64,000 nt of DNA from Marisa cornuarietis (lineage: Eukaryota; Mollusca; Gastropoda; Architaenioglossa; Ampullariidae): NCBI GenBank assembly GCA_004794655.1, contig SMMW01000147.1:1610001-1674000 (forward strand). Direction: 5' to 3'. Both the position numbers and the translations under genes were made by a program. This document shows, in pieces, positions 37,883 to 48,100 of this stretch. Under the pieces are notes generated by a model. That model saw nothing but the letters and a program-made list of their open reading frames with translations. It was not told the origin of the DNA and ran no database searches. Within the stretch, counting starts at the first letter, position 1. Each line of letters starts with the position of its first letter.

Positions 37883-37895
37883 AGAGATAGTGTGT

Positions 37896-39784
37896 ATGTA
37901 CCTGCATATGTTTGTGGAGGAAATTTAAGGGGATGTATAAACAGCAGTTCAAGTAGTAGCATCTGCATTTATGGGTGTGATTGTGATCAGCATTTGTCAA
38001 ATAAGTGGCGACCATCATCACATCAAATTCCTAGTGTAATATCACTTGGCAAATAAATGAATTCTTCTTAAGTATGCTGCATTTCTTAGAATTTCTTTTG
38101 TCATTCTTTCCATGTAGAATGAACTGCCTAAATCAAAGTATGCTGTTTTCAATTAGTCTGTAGGTGATGATTATTTCTAGTAGTTCCCTTCTTTCTGGTC
38201 TGCAGTTCTTACTCTTGAGGCTGTTCTGTGGCTTTACTGGATCCCGTTAGAGTTTTTACTGAGTTATTTGACCTGTTATTTGGCATACACTGCATTTATT
38301 AAGTTGCCATTGTTGCACATTTGTAATCTATAAATTTATTTATCCACAATCATAATTGTTTCAAGTTTTACTTCCCTTGATAATTTTAATCATTGTTGAA
38401 TTAGTCAAACGTTTTTTCCCCTCCTTATGGTTTAAATTTGTGACTTGTGATAATTTACCTTAATTTATTTTTTGATGTTACAAGCTAGTTGTATTCTATG
38501 TACTAGTGTGAAACACTTTATGAAGAGAGGTAGTCTTTCACACTTGTACTGTTGGTATAAAAATGGGGTGTCAACATTTTGGGGGGTAAATTAAAATTGA
38601 TATTTATACTTCATGTGACTTATCTGTTTATAAGCATATTATCCTTCGTCTTTGATCTTTATGTAGCTCTAAGTATATTTCTTGCTTGCTTAGGATATAC
38701 TCAAGTAGAATATGTAGGTTGCTGAATCGTCTTTCGTCTGTTAATGAGTCTTTATGGTATAATGTTCACCATTTAATCTCATTCTAGCTAGTTCACTTTG
38801 AATAGATCTCTCTCTAGAGAGTCATTGTAATGTTATAGTTATTTAATGCCTTTAGCTTTCATTTCATATTCTCATTGTACGTAATGCATGCTCTTTTAGC
38901 AAGATAAAGTTGTTGAATATGATAATATTGGGTTCTTGCTTTGTTGGATTGCTTCAGCTAGTTTTTTAAACCTCTTCTGTCATCATTCCAAACAATAAAG
39001 ATCAGTAGAAATTGTAGAGAAGATAGTATTTCATATGCTGTGTCGCTGTGTCTCAGGATTGATTTTGCAGGGATGAGTGCTGACAGCAAGTCAAATATGA
39101 TAAGGTACTGTCAGTTGATCATGTTATTTTATGCCTTATTACCTGAAATGCTGTTGGGCAACAGTCAGGCCTACTGAAAATATGGACACATGCCTTTAGA
39201 GGTCTGGCTGATATTAATGGGAGAGTAAATGAGTAAACATATACTAGTGTAGTGTTTAGCAGGTCCAAGTAATCCTTCATTGTTCCCTGGTAATGGGTTT
39301 TGTATATAATGGCAAGTTTTGCCTAAATTGTGATATGATTTGGTGGTGGTGATCATCTTTAATGCATTTCAATAGGTGTGTCAACCTGTGGTTGTGGTAA
39401 TGTCCAAAGAGTGATTTAGAGATGGTGTAAGGGTACAGTGTTTTATCTTTTTTTTTTCTTTTCTACCTAGTTTTTTGTTTCAGTTTTCTGGGTATGCTGT
39501 TGGATCAATAGATGTTGGGTTGCTGGTGGTTTTGGGTTGTAACTACTGAGTGGTCTGGCAGAAGACATGCGCACACATACATGCACACATACACTTTCTT
39601 GCTTTCTGTCTGGTCAAGCCTTGTTTTGCAGCGTTGAAAACAGGTATAAAACTCTCCTTGCTCTACAAGTTGATAGCAACCTCACTTTTCAACTAGATGG
39701 AACTAGAAGTAGCTAGTAGTTCATAGCCTAAGAAAATACAAGCAATAGCCCTCATTAATGCTAACCTTCATCACCACCTTGGGG
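37896..39784. other. No gene seen
   Basis: AT-rich DNA between the RTE insertion and SINE copy 3; no coding features. Confidence 0.5.
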
Positions 39785-40110
39785 GTGGTTTGTAGAACAG
39801 TGGCTAAAGTACCTGTCACCACAACAATAGGAATCAAGTGTTCTGGGTTCATATCATCGCTCTAACATACCTCACTCTGAGCACAACACCTGTTTACATG
39901 GCTAACTGTTTGTGATTTTCTCTAGATTTTCCAGTTTTTTCTACACGGTGTGTGTGTGTGAGAGAGAGAGAGACACTGAGTAGTTGAAAGATTTTGTAAG
40001 AGAAAGTTGATGCCTACTGCTAAGGGCGACTTCATTTATATAAGCACCTTGAGTCTTCCTTTGTTAGTGGGATAAAGTGCTCTATATATAAGCTATTATT
40101 ATTCTTACCA
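39785..40110 (+). repeat. tRNA-derived SINE, copy 3
   Basis: A box near GTGGCTAAAGTACCTG, B box near GGGTTCATATC, then CACCTGTTTACATGGCT, a GT/GA microsatellite and the tail AAGTGCTCTATATATAAG with ATT repeats. Confidence 0.55.
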
Positions 40111-40560
40111 CCTGACATTCCTAAAACATACTCAAGCTCTTTGGCCTCCTTCCATGTGCACTCATTCTTATACCTTAGTCTGAGACATCCCCTGCCCCAT
40201 TAGTAATAAGACTAATATGGATCTTTTCATCACTCTAGTGGGCAACCAAAAACCAAGCGTTTTTACTTGAGCTTTGGCAAGCATATGTGCATAGGAATGT
40301 TTACCAAGCTGGGATCTTCGGAGGACCCCGTGTTTTGTTTTAATTTCTCAGCTGTTTTTTCCAATAGACTACTCAAACTAGTTTTGGGGGTTTCTGAAAC
40401 TATATTTCAGTGATACAAGCATTTTTAGCATAAAATATTTTGTTTATTTCAATGGTACTTAGCCAATAAAATTCATATACTTTTCAGAAATGTGTCTACA
40501 TTTTAACATCTAAAACTGATATAGGATTTTAATTATATAATTTTAACAATACAGTGTGTA

Positions 40561-40648
40561 CATCTTTACATCCAATGGCATGCAGTATAATACTCATGCA
40601 CATACATCTTTGCATCCAATGGCATGCAGTATAATACTCATGCACAAC
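40561..40648. repeat. 44-bp tandem duplication
   Basis: Two near-identical copies of a unit containing CATCTTTRCATCCAATGG and CAGTATAATACTCATGCAC; one base differs. Confidence 0.92.
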
Positions 40649-41901
40649 CAGTTATTTCACTAAAATATATTGTACAGATTAATATATTACCATCACTACA
40701 GTCCTTTGCACGTCATAGTTGTACTAGTCTTCCTGTGTCTCATAGACAAAAATGTTTGCATTTTATTTTTTATATTTAAGAATGTTTTATAAGTCTAATT
40801 ATATAACATTTGTCATAGGTTGCTGCGGGACACATGCAAAAATCAAGAGTAAATTAGTAATTATAGTTATGGCAGGATCACTAAAAATCACCCTCTGTGG
40901 TCCTCCGTGGACCACCCCCCCCCTTACCCTGCGTTTTTTTGGTATATGAAGGGTTAGATACTACCCAACACTTTCATGTGCTTCACGGGCCTCTTTACTT
41001 TTTAAAATATTGAACACCACCCTCACACAACTTATCTGAACAGTAGCAGCGACGTTTCACATTCACAAGGTATATATAACTAATGGTTCCGAATAAAGTC
41101 ATCAATTATGTAGGAATTAAAAGTTTTGTAGGCTCTGTACGAACTCAGTTTTCCTTGTTCGTACAGGCGCTCGTGAAGTTTAGGTGTCTGGATGGGATCG
41201 TTGAAGAGTTTTGTAGGAACCTGTGCCATCGACATCACAGATTCTGTTAATATCTGTACTTATTAGCAAAAAGTTCTCGGTATATAACAGCTTTGTCGCT
41301 GGCCTACTGAGGGACTGTTGTGATCAAGGTAGGTAACTCACAAAATATTGATGAATGGCGACCGTATCCATTTGTACTGGAAACAAAAATGAGCCCTTAA
41401 TAGATAGCTTGCCTTTGTTTTTATTGAATAAATAAATATACAGTTATAATCTGGTCAAAACTTAAAAGTAGATTATAAGACAGAACCTTTGTAAGTGACA
41501 GTAGGTACATTGCAATCTGTATTCGACATGCATTTTTTAAAGCGCTTTAGGTAGGATAGCCGTGCATGAGACACTCCTAGAAATACATTCATGTTATGAG
41601 ATTCAGAAATCCGGCACGGTTGAACATTGTGTCACGAATGAGCTACATGTGACATGATTGCTGCTCTGTTAAAGAAAGCTGTACGCAGCCACATGAGACA
41701 ATAGCTGTGGGAGGGGGGAGAGCAAATGGACAAATCGCAGTGCACTGAGGTCATCGCTATCTGATAAGGTCAAGTCACAAGAATTTTAAACTCTAACGTC
41801 GAATTAAATTTGTGACAAAAGCAAAAACCCAACCCAGAGAGCATATAAACTGAAAAGTGATGAATCGTCTAAAGGCATGTCATGATGCAGACGCTAAACG
41901 T

Positions 41902-42030
41902 CCAATCAGGTCCCAGGATTGGCTGCTGACCTTCCCTGTAGTCGATTAGGTGGGATGCAGGTCACTGAAAAGGATTGTGGCTATTTAAATTTCCAAATTT
42001 ATTTGAAACACTAAGCCAACCACGAACGTC
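41902..42030 (+). promoter_or_regulatory. Candidate PK promoter
   Basis: CCAAT at 41902-41906, an inverted CCAAT (ATTGG) at 41918-41922, and a TATA-like TATTTAAA at 41982-41989. This would place transcription start near 42012-42020 and give a 5' UTR of about 120 nt before the candidate first exon. Inferred from motifs and spacing only. Confidence 0.42.
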
Positions 42031-42136
42031 AGCTTCGCCGAAGAACGGTCACGAGACTAGCAACAAAAAAACTCCGCAGCCGACAGCAAACACAGACTGG
42101 AATTGTTTTTTTCTGCCCCAAAAGGCAATTTGAACA

Positions 42137-42184
42137 ATGTCTCTCCCTCCACCAAGGATTCGCCTGCCCAACCCAAAAAAGGAG
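42137..42184 (+). CDS. PK: Candidate PK exon 1 (N-terminus)
   Basis: 16 codons, [16 protein letters not shown], then donor GTGAGA. ATG context is ACAATG with A at -3, and an in-frame TGA sits two codons upstream. It ends in phase 0, as the next exon (50160) requires, and CCAAT and TATA-like boxes lie 150-235 bp upstream. No homology supports the 16 residues; PK N-termini vary. The alternative is initiation at an internal ATG at 50175 in the next exon. Confidence 0.55.
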
Positions 42185-45100
42185 GTGAGAAAATAGGACA
42201 TACTTTTGTGGACTGCATTTACTGTAAAGTGGTACCATCGCTGGTGAGGTTTTCCGAGCCGTGGTTATTGCTAATAAAAAAAGTTCGTAACTCAAGCAGA
42301 GAAGACTATTTTCAGGAGGTAGTTTTACTGTGTGGCAGTGTGACAAACGGGCGAACCAAGGTTTGATGCTAAAATCTTCTTTCGACATGAGTATATTTAT
42401 TTTATGTGTAGGGGTGGGGCTGATGTGGCTACTTTGAAATGTGGGCACTTAATTTTAAAGTTATGTGTATTTTATACAGCTGATTATGTGTTTAATTGTC
42501 CATAAAATATTTAAAATTTATTCATAGAACGCTTTTATTCATATGTTTGTCTCAAAGATTAGGCCATGCATGTCTAAGTTCACACCCTCGTACGGTGTAA
42601 TTTATGTAGGTCCAGATTGACCCATGGAAATAATCTGCTGTGATCAGAATAATAAAAAGACAGAGGGTTTTTAACTCTGTTAAATAAAATGGTGTATTTT
42701 AAATCTTTAGTGAAAAGGGTTTGATGATAAAATGCCTTAAAAAATGTACCCACTTATACATATATACATCTTTTAGTCTGTGACATTCTTTACAGCTGTA
42801 TCTTAGCAACAGACACAGCTTAGGTGTCACTGTACCTTTTGCATTCCATATTGTGAGCATCATTTATTGATGGGTATCCACTGTTGACAGGAATTACTGA
42901 TATTTGACTGTCCACAAGTGAGTAGTAAGAGCATTTACAAAAAATTTGCTCATCACCAATAACTGGAAGAGTTTGTAGCAGCTGCTTAATAATTGAAACT
43001 GTCTGGGAAATGGCAGTAGAAGATTTGAATTAATTTTACTTGTTCTATTTATGTCCAACATATAAACAGGTTATGCTAATGTACCTTGGTATAACTACAC
43101 TTTATGCAGGCCTATGATGCTGTGACAAACAAAAGTGAAATTATGCAAAAATATCTGCCAGGCCTAACTTTAATCCTAAGAATGCTAACCCTGCTTTTCA
43201 GCACCTTGGCATAAACCCTGTCTTTTTATTATGGTTTTTATATAATCTCCTAAAGCATATTTGTAAGTTCAAATTAAATAATTCAGTCTTTTTGTATTAC
43301 GGAATAGTAACCCTTTTTAAAGCACAGCTGGATCATATCTTTCCATTCTGAGTTTTGTTGATTATTTTGGAGTAATTGTATTGTGCTTGTATTTGTGTTT
43401 GTCTTATATTTGTAGTACTAAACTGTGCTAATGTACTTTGTTTTTAATGACAAATGTTTGCAAGAATCCAAAATATGGGAAAGTTTTAGGATTTTAAAAA
43501 ATAAAAGATAACTGAACTCTGATTAGCTACAAACAAGAGCACACCAGTGGATTTTTAATTAATGAACACAATGTGTAAATACATATGGCACCATCAGCAG
43601 CATAATACCATGCATGCATATGCTTATACATATTTAAAAACTGTTATTCATAGTATAACAAATATATACCTATTGTATACTATAACATTATAGTATAAAA
43701 TTGTGTAAACAAACAAAGGCAAAATCCAGTTGGTTAAGTGAATGGCATTACCTGCTGTAATACAGAAACAGGAAGATGTTGATTCGAAGGCTTTTTTTTT
43801 TGAACCATTTTGAAACCTGTTTCATACATGAGAGTTGGTTTTCATCATCATGAGTTATGTGTATTCTTTTCTACATGATGTGGGATTATTAGAATACAGG
43901 ACTAGATAAAGCAGTGATTACACATGTGCAATCTAGTGACCAGATTTTTTTGGGGTGGGGAGGAGAGAACCGAAATATCATTGGAAATGCCTATTTTAAA
44001 TTATCAAGAAAGTGCTGTAGAAGTGATTTATTTCTGTTTACCATAAACTTTAAATATTATTTTGAGTTCTATTCCTATCGTTTGTTTTTATGATCTTTTA
44101 AAAATGCTTGAAGTCTGTGCATATTTGGATGTAAATGTGAAGGTGAAGGCTAAGTTCATATAGCTAATGAGTTGAGGGATATGTTCCAGATGGCGCAAAT
44201 GTTGGCAAAACCGGGCAGTTTAGGTCAATCACCTATCTTACCTGCCTCACTGGGCTCCATGATGTCTAGGGTATGGCTCCTCACTTGTAGTTCTTTTTTA
44301 ATAATACCTTCCACATTACACTGTTGTATGATTTTTGTTATAAAACCTTCATTTGATTGAGCACAATAGTTTTAATTGCTTTGCATTTTTAGACAGGCTA
44401 ATCATTATGCTTTTTTCTGTTTGAAATCACGTTTCAAATAACTACATTATATGGCCCATGATGTTTTAGCCAAACCCTATAGATAGAAAAGATCAGATTA
44501 ACATGCTGATCTGATATAGTCTTTTTATTAATTAGGGATGTACTGCATGCTCTAGAATACTTGCATAACAGAGGAGTCGTACACAGGAGTGTGAAGGCTA
44601 GACATGTTTTAATATCAGCTAGAGGACAGGTGTGTCTCACTGGCCTCCACAACTCTCTCTCCACAGTCATAGGGGACCAGCACGAACAGTCTATGACTAC
44701 CCCAACATGCTGTTGATTGCCTCCACTAGTTTAGTCCACAAATTCTTGAACAGGATCTGGCTATTTCTTAGTAATTGTAAATCTAACCTGATGATCTTAC
44801 TACAAGAATTAGGCTATTTTTCAGTGATTCTAAAACTAACCCCATACAACTGTAAATACATCAATGTTATTGATGGGTGGCCTCATATGACGCTAGTATC
44901 GATGTTTTCAATGTGTAAGTGATCATGTTCAGACTAAAAAGAAGAAAATCACTTGTCCTTATACTTCCTTAATTCCAGAACTGACAACTGTATGCTGCCA
45001 GCATTTATCATTTATGTGTGTTCTTTGTGTAAAGCAATTTGAGTTCACTCTAAAGGTGGAAAAAGGTGCTATAATTTCATAATTGTTATGATAATATGGT

Positions 45101-48100
45101 AGCTGTAGATGAGGCAGAGAAAGAAAACTGAGAGGTGTAAGGATGCCATCTGGTTGGCACTGGTAACTGTGTTTTTTTTTTTTTTTTTGTCGTTCGCCTG
45201 GTTACACCTGGAGGCCAGCTCTTGAGATGAAACTGGTGGTTTTCCGTAGAGTCTCCGCTGGCCCGTACAGTTTGTTAAGCAGAGTCTCCGGCTGTGGCCA
45301 AATCTCTTCCCTTAGGGGACGGAGGTTCCCACAGTCCTGTAGGATATGTTCTGCAGTCTGGTCTGCTTCTCCACATGGGCATCTCGGGGACGGTACGAGG
45401 TGTAGCTTCTTGTGTAGATGTTGAAGCAGTCTGTTGTGCCCGGTCCTGAGGCGGAAAATAACGACCTGGTCCGGTCTGGACAGCTGATGGTAACTGTCTC
45501 GTGGTTGTTGTGGCCTGTACATAGATTTGATGATGGTTTTCATCTCTGGCATGTTGACTGCATTGTCTTCTTGCTCGTCCTCTGCACCCAACTTAGCCAT
45601 CCTGTCAGCCTCCTCGTTCCCATCTATTCCGCAGTGTGATGGGATCCATTGTAGGGCTGTTCTGAGGCACTTGGTGTTTAGCAGTGCATCCTCCAGGTCT
45701 GGCAGTTTGTTGTTGTTGATTGCCTGCAGCACAGACAGAGCATCGGTCAGGAAGACAACCTGGCTGTCGTGGTCTGCTTTGCTGCTGATGGTATTTGCTG
45801 CATGGACCAGGGCTTCTATTTCTGCTCTATAGTTTGTACAGTGGAGGCCAGTTGGTATTGCTGCTGCCTGCCGCTGTCCATTTGGGAACTGGATGTAGAC
45901 ACCAGCCCCTCCTCTTTGGGTAGCATCTGTGGCTGACCCATCTGTGTAGGCCCTTATCCATGATTCCTGGGGGTACCTTTCTTCTAGCATGGCTAGTGTC
46001 AGGGCTCTCTTGCTCACGTTGTTATGCTCATCCTTTGTTGCGAGGTGTGGAACTGTGGTGCAGATGGTGATGTTCCCTGTTCTGTCTTTCCAGAACGGAG
46101 GATCGAGGGAGGGAGTCGGTACCAGGACCTGCGCGGGAAGCTTTGTTTGGTGTTTTCTGTGTAATGCCTGTGTCACTCGTACAAAATTAGATCTTTTCAG
46201 TCTTCCCGAGGACAGTAGTTTCTGTCTGGCACTCATCAGGTGGTCTTCACTGTGCCTGTACTTGGTGGCCTGCACGAGTGCTTTGCATTCTCTTCTCTTG
46301 TTTAGTGGGGAAATGCCTGTTATCTGCTCCATCATATCTATTGGTGTAGATCTCATGGCGCCTGTTATGATTCTCAGTGCTTGGTTCTGTACCTTGTCCA
46401 AAGTCTGATGGTGTGACTTGGCTGCTGTCATCCACGTGCTTGATCCGTATTCTAGATGTGGTCTTACAGTACCTTGGTACACGGTCTTCAGGATCTGTTC
46501 GTTAGCGCCCCAGTGTGTTCCTGCCAGCTTTCTCATGATGTTCAGCTTTCTTCTAGCTTTTGTTTCTGCGTCCAGGATGTGTTGCTTCCATGTCAATCTT
46601 TTGTCAAAAGTGACTCCCAGGTACGCCTGCTGGTCTTCAAGTGTCAGCGTAGCGTCTCCCAACTTTAGTCTGCCAGCTTGTGCTTTGGTGGAGAGAGAGA
46701 AAAGTGTGGCTGTTGTCTTGTCTCGGTTGATGGTGACACACCAGTTGTCTGCCCAGGCTGCCACTTTGTCTAGTGCAAGCTGCATCCTGTGGGTTGCTGT
46801 TGTTGCATACTCTTCTGAGCACCATATGACCAGGTCGTCTGCATACAGTGCTGCCTGGACTCCCTTTGGGAGCTCTGGTACCAGGTCGTTGATGAAGAGT
46901 ATAAACATGGTCGGCGAGAGTACTCCCCCCTGTGGTACTCCATGCCGTAGCAGCACCTTACGGCCACAGTGTCCATCTACAAGCACCCTGGCTTTTCGGT
47001 TGTGTAGGTAGGACTTAATCCACCGGTACATGTTGCCGCTGATGCTGCTTCGCTGGAGCTTGACCAGGAGTCCATCCTTCCATACCTTGTCGAAAGCCTT
47101 CTGCATATCAATAAAGACCGCTAGGGTGACCTTCTGGGCTTGGAAGGCATCTTCAATGGCTTGCGCTAGGTGCGTTGTTTGATCTTCTGTGCTTCTGTAT
47201 CTTCTGAAGCCTGCTTGCTCTGGGATGATGATACTTTCAGATTCCAGGTACCACTGCAGGCGCTGATTGATGATGCGCTCTATGGTCTTGCAGACGCAGC
47301 TTGTCAGGCTGATGGGGCGGTAGCTCAAGATTCGCGACTTGTTCTTCCCTTTTTTTCAGAACAGGGATCATCCTGGCTTCCTTCCAGCATTGAGGTACCT
47401 GGCCTTCTCTCCAGCTAAGGTTGAAAATGTCCAGTAATTTGGTGAGGGCTGTGCTGCCAAGGTGTTGCAGCATCTCATTCGTTATGTTGTCTGGACCTGG
47501 AGATTTTTCTTCTTCAACTGTTTGATGGCGTTCTTCAGTTCTTGAATGGTAATATCTTGCTGCATCGATTCATGAACATCCCCTTTTGTTGTTCTTTCTT
47601 TCTCTTCTTTTCTGGCTTCTTTTTTCAGATGCAGTGGGATGGTGATGCTGCTCTCCTTTGCATATGCTTGCGCAAATATATTTGCTGCTGTCTTATCTGT
47701 CAATATCTGTCCATCTTCTTCAAGGGTGATCTTCTGTCCCTTGTTGCCCTCGTCATTTAGTGCCTTAGTCAGCCTCCACAGTTTGATGGTATCTCTCTCC
47801 ATATTCAGCCCTGCTGTCTTTTCTCTCCAGCTTCTTCTCTTGCACTCTATTTTTATTCTTAGCAGTTTGGCTTTTGTTTCTTGCAGCTTGATGTTATTTT
47901 CTTGACTGGGGCTGGTTTCTGCTTCTTCTCTGGCTTTTGTCAGGTCGTCATGGGCTCTCTGTAGTTCTGCTGTCCAGTACGGAGTGTAGTCCTTTCACAC
48001 CCCTCTTGGGATAGTTTCTTTAGCTGCCTTGATGATACTGACGTTGAAATCTTTGACGACCTTGTTGATGTTTGGTCCTTCCACCTTGATATCTTCTGTA

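Noticed and set aside
39785..40110. Intact tRNA gene
   Set aside because: Only A- and B-box-like blocks within a SINE; no complete cloverleaf.
42029..42448. 139-codon minus-strand ORF over the PK promoter and first exon
   Set aside because: No motif; overlaps the better supported plus-strand exon.
46418..47011. 197-codon plus-strand ORF
   Set aside because: Antisense shadow of the LINE reverse transcriptase; no family features.
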